64,000 nucleotides of DNA from Mactra quadrangularis (Eukaryota > Mollusca > Bivalvia > Venerida > Mactridae), in contig CM046303.1 in assembly GCA_025267735.1 (NCBI GenBank), positions 30,170,380 to 30,234,379 of the forward strand. Reading direction: 5' to 3'. Made by a program: the position numbers and the translations under genes. Positions 46,743-56,548 of the stretch are shown here, one piece after another. Numbering within the stretch: position 1 is the first letter of the stretch; every line of letters starts with the position of its first letter. The notes beneath the pieces were generated by a model, which worked only from the letters and a program-made list of their open reading frames with translations, made no database searches and was not told the DNA's origin.

Positions 46743-47096
46743 GAAGCCGATGCTAGGAGAAATAAACTACCTGTATACAATGTATCACTAGCCGGAAATC
46801 CGAATTCTTGTGTTATTAAAATAGGGAAAGACAGATATAGAAGCCTTATAGATTCTGGAGCCGAATGTAGTCTGATGCATCGCCTTGTTTATGATTTGCT
46901 AAAAAGTAAGCCAAAACTACAAAAGAAAAAAGTAGTTCTACAATCAGTAAATGGCGAATCACTGAGCATGGATGGATGTATAGATATAGCATTTAGGATC
47001 GGGGGTACCGAACTGAATCATTGCTTTTACATTGTTAGAAATATGAACCGAAACTTGATACTTGGTGCAGATTGGCTGCTAAAAAACGGAGTATGA
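46743..47096 (+). pseudogene. Retroelement aspartic protease
   Basis: Contains the active-site triad LIDSGAECS (about 46845-46875, D-S-G in place of the common D-T/S-G) and the distal LILGADWL strand motif near 47055-47080. The spacing is normal for a Ty3/gypsy protease. A TGA at 47092-47094 ends the frame before RT. It processes Gag-Pol in active relatives. Confidence 0.8.
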
Positions 47097-47318
47097 ATAT
47101 ATTACGATTTAGGGTGCTTGCGTGTAGGAAAAACGTATGTTTCACAGGAAGAGGACATTCACATAAACTCTATTGTACGACTGAAATATGACACAACACT
47201 TAAACCCCAAACGGCTTAAGTTTGTTACGGTAAACTAAAAAATAGACCTGATGTACTGATAGGGCAAATTTATTGCGTAACGGAAACTGACAAAGGCTAC
47301 ATAAGCACACAGCCTGGT

Positions 47319-49075
47319 TTGGCAATTTCAAGTAGTATTATTGATTTAAACGACACGCGTTCCTTCCCAGTGCTTATTGTGAATAATTCAAATCAATTCA
47401 TTTCTTTAAAAAGAGGCTGCCTCATTGCCAATGTTGAGCACCTTGAACGACCGGAGGGGATAAATTCTGTGCGGAGAATTTCCGAACTATCTGCTGTTAA
47501 AACGGACGAAAGTGAGGCATTAATCACAGACGACATTAATGCCCCTTTAGAACATAAACTTTTAATACAAAATTTGATAGAAAGAAACAGAGATTTATTT
47601 GCAAATAAAGACTCAGAGCTAGGCCACACGAACACTGTTGAAATGAAGTTTGAAGGAGATCACAAACCCATCAGGCTTAAACCTTACCGTACCCCGTTAA
47701 ATAACAGGAAGATAATTGATCAAGCTATCGACGAAATGTTAGAAGCCAACATTATATCTAGATCGCGATCGCCTTGGGCTTTTCCTATAGTCTTAGTAGA
47801 AAAGAAAGATGGAACAAAAAGATTCTGTGTAGACTTTAGAAAACTTAATAAAATATTAAAACCGAACAGTTATCCATTGCCGGTTATTGATGATTTACTT
47901 GCCATGCTTGGGAAATCAAAGTTTTTCACGACTTTAAGTCGGGCTACTGGCAAATAAGCCTCTCTAGCGATAGCCGTAGCGTCGCCTCCTTCACTTGTCA
48001 TAGGGGTTTGTTTCAGTTCAACAAATTACCGTTTGGAATTTGCACCGCTGGTGGGGTGTTTAAAGAACTTATGACCATAGTTCTAGAAGGAATAGAATCT
48101 TTTGCGGTAGCGTATTTAGACAACATATTGATTTATAGCCCATACTTAAATGATCATATCAGACATATAAATGAAGTATTTGACAGAATAAGAAAACACG
48201 GGCTAAAATTAAAATTAAAGAAATGTCAATTCCTTCAAAAAGAGACAAATTATTTGGGGTTTATAATTTCTCCAGATGGGATAAAGCCCGACCCACAAAA
48301 GGTGGAAGCTATAAAAAGTTTACTGTCTCCAAAAACTGTCCGTGAAATTCGCAGTTTTATTGGCATGTGCTCGTTCTACCGTCGCTTTATTCCAAAATTT
48401 TCGGATATAGCTAGCCCTCTAATCGATTTAACTAGAAAGTATGCTAGGTTCAATTGGACTGATAGCTGCGAAACAAGTTTCAAAACTCTAAAAAAATATT
48501 TAACAGTTGTACCTTTACTAGTATACCCCGATATTAACCGTCCGTATATTTTGTATACAGACGCGAGTGACAAATGTGTAGGTGCTTGTCTTACTCAGAA
48601 ATGTTCTACGGAGGAAAGCATTAATGATGAATCAGCCAATGAAAAACCAATTTATTATTTATCTCATAAATTAAATAGCGCACAACAAAAATACTCAACT
48701 GTAGAGAAAGAGGCATATGCGATTCACTACGCCCTTCAGAAACTCGATCATTATCTGCATAATGCCGAATTCGTTATCAAGACAGATCACGCACCGTTAA
48801 AATACCTGTTAGAATCACCAATGCAAAACAAGAAAATACAGATGTGGGCACTAGGGATTTCGGGATACAATTGTAAAATCGAGTACATATCCGGACCTAG
48901 GAACGTCTGTTCGGACCTGCTCTCCAGGTGTCCTCAAGAAATTAACGGTAAAGACACGCAAAATAATGATCAACTAGAGGCCCGGGATAATGCTTACCAA
49001 ATAAACGATATAAATTCAAATAATTTAGACGTAGAAAATTTTGCGATATATATGTCACACCTTGAGTATGTTTAA
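47319..49075 (+). pseudogene. pol: Reverse transcriptase and RNase H
   Basis: RT fingers: RLKPYRTP, IISRSRSPWAFPIVLVEKKD and FCVDFRKLN (47670-47850). A short deletion with frame change at about 47940 removes part of the TLDLRSGYW-type motif holding a catalytic Asp. The second frame resumes at 48008 with FNKLPFGICTAGGVF. The YxDD box reads YLDN (about 48114-48125), so the second Asp is lost. The thumb/connection (FIGMCSFYRRFIPKFS) and RNase H (LYTDASDKCVGACLTQ, EKEAYAIHYAL, IKTDHAPLKYLL) follow, then a chromatin-distal SGPRNVCSDLLSR. A 1.6 kb insertion follows at 49079. Catalytically dead by at least two lesions. Confidence 0.9.
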
Positions 49076-49078
49076 GAT

Positions 49079-50640
49079 TTTCTTTGGTCGGCTACCTATC
49101 TTTAGCCGGCAGCTCGACCCGGTGCAACTTAGTAATATGTAAGTCAATGAGTTGTTTAGATGTTGGTGAGTCTCACTTCTTGAAGTTTGTTGTTGTTGTT
49201 GCGCTATATTTAGCGTAATTGACAGATGACTCGCAGCTTCCAGTAAATGTATAAAAGTAAAAGTTAATGGATCACAAAGATCTTGTAGTAAAGTATATAA
49301 TAATTTATTCCGTTTTAACGTATTAATTCACGAAGTCCAACAATTAATAACAATGTCACAAATAGCTTATTTTCACAAAGTTCTTAACAATAAGTTCTAC
49401 GAAAGTTGACAACAAATGTCTATTCCTATTAACATACACAAAGTTATATTCTGTACTTAATTCTAAAGTCCTATATTAATTCTTTTTTCTTGTAAATAAT
49501 ATTTCTAAGTATTTATAAGAAAAGTATGTAAAGGGGTGGGGCAATTATAATTGACCAATGAAAAAAGTTGTAAGGGCTTGAAGCCAATAAAAATAAGAAG
49601 TCAATGTGATTACCCCTTATGTTATTTGTAACACTATGGCTTTGAAGTTTTTGTAATCAATTTCCTTTTAATTATTATTTTTTGTTGATCTCAAGATGTC
49701 AGTAATTCCTGCCAGGAAGTCCTAAAAGTACTCAAACCTGTATATAAACCAAGACTCCTCCAGGTTGGTCATATACCAATTCTGGAAACTAATAAACAGT
49801 GTTAATGTTCTTATTTCATAAGAGTTTTGTGTTTTTATACAGGTCAGTAAAATTTACTTACTTATATTTTATATTTATAGTTTAAGTAAAATGTTGATTA
49901 AAATGTTTCTATATTGTTTTACTAAGTAAAATGTTGTTTAAAATATTTGGAACTATTAAGTAAATTGTTGATTAAAAATATTAGGTACCAAATTAATATG
50001 TTGAGTAAAATACTGTGGTTATTCATGCTATTTGGCACCTAGATAGTTATTTTAATATTTTCAAATATACTGATATTTTAGGACTTAACGCAATCTGTTT
50101 TTTCTTTAGAATACATCATTTATTATAATACATTGCATTACTTACTTGTGAATAGAATATGTTTTATTATGATATCTTATGTAATATACAAGACAATTAC
50201 TGTTGCAAAAATAAGTACTTTTAATAAGATACTTTATATTTAAGAAACTGCCCAAATATTTGTGATTTACATGCATAATTCTGATTAGTCTGTTAGGTTC
50301 CAATAATTATCTAAGTGTCTTCCGTTAGCTTAAGATTTGATAAATATTTGGATGCTCATGTTAGTTCTCGGTACTCTCTAGCAAGCGAGTCGCTCTAAAT
50401 TTCCCAACGCGTTGCTAATTCCCCACGTTGGCAATTATTTTACGTAACATTTTTGTATTGCTATATAACAGTAATATTGTATTTACATATTGTGTACTAT
50501 TGAATAATTGTCTTTACTTATTATATAATATAATTGAATAACTGTTATAATTGTATATATACCAATTCTGGAAACTAATAAACAGTGTTAATGTTCTTAT
50601 TTCATAAGAGTTTTGTGTTTTTATACAGATCCCAGGTGAA
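49079..50640. mobile_element. 1.6 kb insertion inside pol with duplicated LTR-like end
   Basis: Splits RNase H from integrase. A ~68 bp sequence ending GTTTTGTGTTTTTATACAG occurs at 49786-49853 and again at 50561-50628. Both contain AATAAA in CTAATAAACAGTG, and the first is preceded by a TATA-like TGTATATAAACC (49740). The pattern looks like two partial LTRs (R-U5 ends) of another small retroelement. Between them are AAGTAAAATGTTGATTAAAAT-type degenerate repeats (49885-50010). No coding frame. Exact ends and target duplication were not resolved. Confidence 0.5.
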
Positions 50641-50665
50641 ATACCAACAAGGTACACGCTAGCGG

Positions 50666-51845
50666 TTGACATATAAGCCAAGTTTGAACGATAGACTCAA
50701 AATACCTAACTCAGAATATAATATGGAAACGGAACAATGCCAAGATCCAGAAATACGAAATATTAAGCTGGCAATTAAAACTGGGAAAATGTCAAAGAGC
50801 GCGGAAAACAAATATGTTGAGATACATAATATACTGTACTATATTTCAAACGCGGATGAGGACCCGTGTCTTAGATTGTTTGTACCCGATCATTTAAAAA
50901 ACAGTATAATTGAGCAGTATCATACAAAAAATGGCCATATGGGTATCGATAAAACGTTTTATATCAGCAAAACAAAAATATTACTGGCCGTCTATGTTTA
51001 AGAATATCAGTGAATACGTCAATAAATGCGTAGATTGTCAAACCCGCGTGTTAAAGAAAATCAAGGCCCCTGTACAAGAAACCGGGGTCCCGCCTTACGC
51101 CTTTGCGTCCATTGCACTAGACCTCAGCGGACCGTTCCCTACAACAAAATCAGGAAATAGGTACATAGTAGGATTTATCGATATTTACAGCGGATATCCC
51201 GAGGCATGGGCGGTACCAGATAAAAGCGCAGATAACATCTCCCACTTACTTATAGAGGAAATATATCCAAGGTATGGGGCGCCGTTGACACTCGTGACTG
51301 ATAATGGGCAGGAAAATTGCGCAAAGTCAGTACAAGAAACATTAGAAGAAATGAATGTTAAGCATATCAAATGCACGCCTTTTCATCCACAAGGTAATTC
51401 ACGAATTGAAAGATTTCATAAAACCCTTAATGATATCATTGCTAAGAAAATTAAGGATGGTCAATTAGGGACTTGGGATTTGTACTTAAATCAGAGTCTA
51501 GCTGCTATTCGTTTTAATGTAAGCGAGTCGTCAAAATTTAGTCCATTCTACTTGTTATATAACCGCCATGTGGTCCTACCTATTGACAATCTGTTAAAAC
51601 CCCGGCGGAAGTACGAAGGGACGGAGCTTCATAAAATAGCATTGCAAGAGCAACACCGCGCATTTCTCACTGCTTATAAAAATTTGAAAAAAGCTAAAAA
51701 AAGACAGGCACGATATCAGGGTTTTACACAGCCATTGATAATTGGGGGTCCACTGGATGCAGGACTGACAAAAACAGGGGTCCACACATTGAAATCAGGG
51801 GTCCAATACCAAACAGCAAACAATTTTGTTGTATCAAAGTTATGA
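50666..51845 (+). pseudogene. Retroelement integrase
   Basis: The N-terminal zinc-binding H-H-C-C domain (YHTKNGHMG then NKCVDCQTR, 50915-51045) is broken by a frame change near 50985. The catalytic core is in one frame with intact D, D-35-E motifs: ALDLSGPFP, LVTDNGQE, and SRIERFHKT (51118-51425). The end of the frame diverges from normal after RQARYQ (about 51718), which suggests a lost or replaced C-terminal domain. Integrase inserts element DNA in active relatives. A spacer peptide (50666-50905) matches the RNase H-to-integrase linker. Confidence 0.88.
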
Positions 51846-52013
51846 TTGTTGTTTTATATGTTTAAAATAAAAAAAGGAAATAAAGGAAAATTAAACCACC
51901 AGAAAACTTGTATCTCAGTTTATTGAACATTGGTAGTAACAACAGTGACCGTTGGATAGTCAAATTTTATTGAGTAGACACAGAATTCATACTCTTATTT
52001 GTTCAGTTTACTT

Positions 52014-52030
52014 GAAGGGGGAAATTGTTA
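52014..52030 (+). other. Polypurine-tract-like sequence followed by TG
   Basis: GAAGGGGGAAA then TTGTTAGAATG. This has the form of a polypurine tract followed by an LTR start (TGTTAG, at 52026), but the downstream sequence does not match the 5' LTR remnant. The 3' boundary of this gypsy element is therefore ambiguous. Confidence 0.4.
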
Positions 52031-52891
52031 GAATGTAAACATTGCCACGTGCTTTCAGGTAAATAAACAGTTACCCGTGATGCGCGGCGTCTCCATACAA
52101 AGGTCAGTCAGACCGTTTGTGTACGGAATGCCCTCTACTTAAACAACCGAAAGTTCCGAATGCGCGCCTTCTTGAGTAAACATCCCGCAGCGGTTATTTC
52201 CCTTTATCAAATATATTAGAGTAGCAACGCGTGACGTAATCGCTACGAGGAGTTTGCTTCTTTGGCTTACTAGGGAAATACCCTATTACGTCAACAGTGT
52301 TTACATCCGGGGTATTGAAATGGAATTTCTTATTTGATTGCCTACAAATACGGTCAATCTTTGCTTAAAATATAAATGTTTCCAGTTAACTTGTGCAGTT
52401 GAAAGAATATCTGAGGATGTTGCTATGTACTTTATGCGTCCAAGTGGACGCAGGCTTTAAAATGTTTGCGTCCACACAGGTAGTTTATGCGTATATGGAC
52501 GCGGATTTGTGCGTCCCGTAAAACCCTGATTGCTATCAGCAATTTCTGAGCTGTTGTGATACATTGTGTATTCAGGTAGAGAACAGGCTTCCTGTTGTTA
52601 TTATTAATTATATGATAATTTTTTCTGATTTTATCATGTCTGTACTCCTATTTGCTATACCTAGCTGGCTTAATACATGTTTTCAGTATCCATGATAATG
52701 TTATATTCTATAAAGTAAACGAGATGACGACGACACAATTCACGCTGGCTTGCGACTTTTATTATTGATTGAAAGGGCTACGAAAACTTCCTGTTTTGAT
52801 TAAAACTGTCACATTAAGTCGGCCGAATACGTAAATAATGAAATATTAATTAATATACAATGATTCTAGAGCACTTTTCGGAAACAATAGA

Positions 52892-53550
52892 ATGAGAAAA
52901 CCATCAATAATGGTACACCCGCCTATCAGCCTATTTGAATTAGAAAAGAACTGTGTTGCTCATAGTGATATTATGCCGCTGACGTCATCATTCTATGAAT
53001 ATAGTAAATGTTTCAAGAAAATGTCCACCAGAAAAGTTTGGGATATTAATCAATTAAAGAATATATCTACCTGGGATAAATTCTACCTGGGATTATACCA
53101 GATGTACAAAACATTTCCATGCCCCACGAACTGGTTCCGATTAAAGGGGTATCATTGGATCGCCTCTTTTATGAATTGAAAAATATTGAGCAATTGCCTG
53201 AGACAAATGAATTCAAATTGAGCACTTTACCTATCATTTCCACGGCACTGCCGGTGGTATTTTTTTTATTTTTTTGCATGGCTTGTGTCTGCTATAAATT
53301 AAGACCTAAGTTGAAGAAATTAAGCCCAGCTTGGTTAGCTAGAAAAGTCAGACAGAGAAAAGAGGACGGTACTTACCGCCAAGAAAAAGTGGCTACAGAC
53401 ATAACTGTGAACGAAAATTCCGTTTCCGCTGCTAACATTAAGCCGGAGCCACGAAAAGAAGAACTAGAAGTGCAGATCGTGACTGGAAGTTCAAACATTA
53501 TTAGAAATCTTTACCCAAGTGTAGACGCAGCGACAAAAGGGGGAAAGTGA
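52892..53550 (+). pseudogene. Downstream ORF encoding a membrane-anchored protein, env-like position
   Basis: Two overlapping plus-strand frames (52892-53179 and 53119-53550) look like one protein with a frameshift near 53140. The first carries several Cys residues and Trp/Tyr-rich stretches. The second has a hydrophobic segment (TALPVVFFLFFCMACVCY, about 53245-53295), then a basic KLRPKLKK stretch and a long polar cytoplasmic-type tail ending NLYPSVDAATKGGK at 53550. There is no signal peptide, and the ectodomain is truncated at the N-terminus. Position downstream of pol is where envelope-like ORFs occur in some LTR elements, but a host-derived or unrelated ORF is possible. No family recognised. 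Confidence 0.5.
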
Positions 53551-53579
53551 TTTTCTGTAATGTTACGACTGTAAGACGG

Positions 53580-53905
53580 TTCATATAGAAGCCATAGTTG
53601 CATTTATGTTCATATCAATGTGTTTTCATAGACGTGTTTTATATAGACGTATTTTACAGTTATTTATATAGACCTGTTTTATTTAGACGTATTTTACAGT
53701 TATTTACATAGACGTGTTTTATTTAGACATATTTTATAGTTATCTACATAGACGTGTTTTGATGTGAACATTTAATCTACATAGATGTGTTATCTATAAG
53801 AAGTGGTTTAATATTAATTTACATAGACGTGTTACTTATTAGTTTACATAGACGTGTTACTTATTAGAAGTGTTGTAATTTTGGACATTTAAATTACAAA
53901 GAAGT
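53580..53905. repeat. Short tandem repeats of CATAGACGTGTT type
   Basis: About nine diverged CATAGACGTGTTTT / TTTAGACGTATTTTACAGTTA units, spaced roughly 25-55 bp apart. Non-coding and directly downstream of the membrane-protein ORF. Confidence 0.7.
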
Positions 53906-54547
53906 GTCCGCTCGGAGACATTGTTCTTGTAGTAATAGTACTTGAGATTTCCTTGGATGAACAACGGGGACGTGTTAAATATGTGCAATCAGTATGGCGA
54001 TGCACGAGACATCAACTGATGATCGCTAATGAAGATAACAGTGCCAAGACCTTTGTACAAATTACATGTAAAACAACAATAAATAGATGACAATTTTAGA
54101 TAACATTTTGAGAAAAAATCACCAGTGATTTGTTCTAATTTGTAGGGAAGTAATGTTACATAATGCATGCTCCCGTGGATATATTAGTATTGTTATTTTT
54201 GTGTTTCTTTACGCTTCATATGTTGATAGTGAAGACCCAACTGCACTGTTATCTCACAGGTGCATGAAACAACTTGTTATAATCATATTGAATGGTTTGG
54301 TCAAATTATGATCGCTGGACGTAATATGTTATAGTCATTTTAAACTTCGTTCGTTAACTTTGTTTACAAGTATACAGTTATTATTAATTAAGCTAATTAC
54401 CAATCTAAAAGAAATAGGAATCTGTTAAAGTCATTAACATTGTTTATTTTGTCGGATATAATCTGCATTAAAAGAGATGCCGCGAATGTCATACTGAGAC
54501 ACCGATTGAAAATACAACCACCTGTACGATCAAGTTGCACTGATTAC

Positions 54548-55267
54548 ATGTAAACGATACTACAATACTAATTAACTAATTGGTTGATAAGAAACCACAC
54601 CACAGGTGCCATTAAATAATGAATCTACACTATACACATATAATAATTAGGAATGAATCAACTTGTCTAATGATGACGCAGTTTCGTACCGCTTATGCAA
54701 TATTAAGAACTTAATGTATCTGTTTTGCTAAATTCCGATGGTCCAATTATAAGGTTAATTATTTTGACGAGTTGTTTACGAACAAAAAGGATAAATATTA
54801 CTATGATTCATGATAAACATCTGGAAATCTTATTAGTTAATTAATCATATTATATAAAATGCATATTGAAATCTTATTAACTTTTGTTATTTAGCTTTGT
54901 TGTTATAATTTGATTAGTTTCTGTCATTATTGTGATTGTATGATGTCATTAATGATTTTAACGTATGTGTTTGGTATTGCGAAGTAGCTCTTGGAGAGGA
55001 TATAAAAGAAGTCGGAGAGTTAGTTGGGAGGGGAGAGAAAACAAGAGAGTAGAGGAGAGAAAACAAGAGAGTTGAGGAGTGGAGAAGAGAGTTAGAGAAA
55101 AAGTTAGTGCGCAGCGAGAGGATGGCTGTGTTTAGAACTTGTAATTTGCTACCGTATAATTTTGTATAATATTTTGAAAAGTGGAACTTGTAAATAAACT
55201 AGCTTGTATCGAATCGAAGAGTCGACTTACTCTGTTTGAACTTAGTTAAAGAGGCGGCTGTGTTACA
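54548..55267 (+). repeat. 3' LTR-like segment with promoter and poly(A) signals
   Basis: Starts TGTAAACGATACTACAATAC and ends GCTGTGTTACA. Contains the ~275 bp segment in the orientation opposite to the 5' copy, a TATA box TATAAAAGAA at 55001, a purine-rich leader (55020-55100) and AATAAA at 55193-55198. These are the ordered U3, R and U5 signals of an LTR. There is no polypurine tract directly upstream, which is anomalous. Confidence 0.6.
54569..54843 (+). repeat. ~275 bp segment bounded by TAATTAACTAAT / ATTAGTTAATTA, inverted copy at 45363-45629
   Basis: The segment has 12 bp perfect inverted repeats at its ends. Its reverse complement occupies the homologous site near the left end of the element, preceded there by the same CTACAATAC. 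Sequence identity between the copies is high, with only a few mismatches. Both a flipped MITE and a rearranged LTR fit. Confidence 0.85.
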
Positions 55268-55930
55268 CTATAATGTTGTAACCAATTGTATGGCCTTTGC
55301 AAGTTCTCTGGTAGACTACTCCATGTGTGAATTGCATATGTTGCATAAACTTTAGTAGGAATGATCATGTGTGGATTGGATGCCATCGCGTAGCCTTCTG
55401 TATGAATCGTACTTGTTTCGTATGATGATAGGTTGTCAACTTATTTCAAGACCATCTTCGCGTGAAATTTGAAATTGCATATTTGTGTGTCCATCAGGTT
55501 TCAATTCTGGGACAGTGTGACGCCTGCATTAATGTTTATCATTTATAAAAGTATTCACCTTGTTACTATACAGATGTTTGCAGAGATGACATATTGGCAG
55601 ACAACATGCACATGGAATAAAGCCTAACGAGTGTGTCTGTACATATATACAACAATAACTTATGTTTAGTCCAGGTTCTTAATCTAGACTATACTCTAAA
55701 TGGGATCTGCATCTCAAACATTACAAACTTAAGGGGAAAAGAATGATTCCATGATTTCATCACCACATTGTGTCAGCAATGGGCTAAGACTACCCTGACT
55801 CAAAACATCTAAGCCCTCTTGTGTCAGAAGACATTCTCCACAATGGGCTAGAACCACCCTGACGTAATATATCAGAGTCATATTGTGTCAAAGAACTCTA
55901 CCAATAATAGGTTAAGTATCAAAGTATCCT
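55268..55930. other. Unannotated, with short degenerate repeats at 55740-55920
   Basis: GTGTCAGCAATGGGCTAAGA, GTGTCAGAAGACATTCTCCA CAATGGGCTAGAACCACCCT and related units recur about every 85 bp in the last 200 bases. No gene recognised. Confidence 0.45.
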
Positions 55931-55938
55931 ATCTACAG

Positions 55939-56540
55939 AAGGGATGAGACGATATGGCAATATATCAATACAGTAACAATATGTTTGGCAACAAAGTGCT
56001 CTTATAAAGAACTTGACATCAACTGTGCACTGTTTTTTGTATAGAACTTGACAAAACAAGTAAATCTGTAAGCTAATGCTCACTAGTGATACCCCCGCCA
56101 AAATCTAAAAATATGCGACAAACAGGAAGTAGATGAGTAAGGAGCATGAAATCGCTTTACACCACATGTGACTATAGGATGAAGCAATATGCAAAGTTTC
56201 AGGCTGCTGCATGGTATAGTTGCTGAGAAAACTGTGACGGAAATTTTGTAACGGACGGACGGACACACGCACGGACAAGGGTAAAACAGTATACCCCCCT
56301 CTTCTTCGAAGCGGGGGTATAAAAAATTGTTTTCATCTAATTATTTTGTGATCCTTATTGCTAATGTATTTGTAAAACTGACTGATGGAAGCATTCCTCT
56401 GTTGTGGTATTCTTTAAATTAAAATGTGAATGTTTGTATTTTTTCAATTATTATAATTACCCATAACACATGGTATCTAAAATATCCTTTCAGATCAATA
56501 CATATTGTACAATGTGACGACCATTATCGTCTCATCCCTA
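55939..56540. mobile_element. hAT-type MITE (602 bp) with 8 bp target duplication
   Basis: Ends AAGGGATGAGACGATATGG and, inverted, CCATTATCGTCTCATCCCTA. Perfect direct repeat ATCTACAG at 55931-55938 and 56541-56548. Eight-bp duplications and a (T)AGGGATGAGACGATA terminus fit hAT-derived MITEs. HINE-D copy 6 (56055-56322) is nested inside. Confidence 0.85.
56055..56322 (+). mobile_element. HINE-D, copy 6, nested in hAT MITE
   Basis: Full-length with GCAAAGTTTCAGGCTGCTGC and ACTGTGACGG, the same subfamily variants as copy 5. Same orientation as all others. Younger than the enclosing hAT MITE. Confidence 0.86.
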
Positions 56541-56548
56541 ATCTACAG

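Larger units (their letters stand above)
45351..55267 (+). mobile_element. Ty3/gypsy-type LTR retrotransposon, decayed, ~9.9 kb
   Basis: Order: terminal segment, primer-binding-like site, gag, protease, RT, RNase H, integrase, downstream membrane-protein ORF, 3' LTR-like segment. The RT-RNase H-integrase order identifies the Ty3/gypsy group. Multiple frameshifts, stops and a 1.6 kb insertion make it inactive. The right boundary is placed at a TGTTACA end, parallel to the ATGTTACA near the left primer site. The two termini are rearranged relative to each other. An alternative 3' LTR start at 52026 cannot be excluded, in which case the segment beyond belongs to another element. Confidence 0.75.

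Noticed and set aside
52026..52308. Alternative 3' LTR (TGTTAGAATG... GTTTACA) after the polypurine tract
   Set aside because: Good start and plausible TG...CA ends, but no matching 5' LTR, TATA or poly(A) signal was found. Kept only as an ambiguity in the gypsy boundary.
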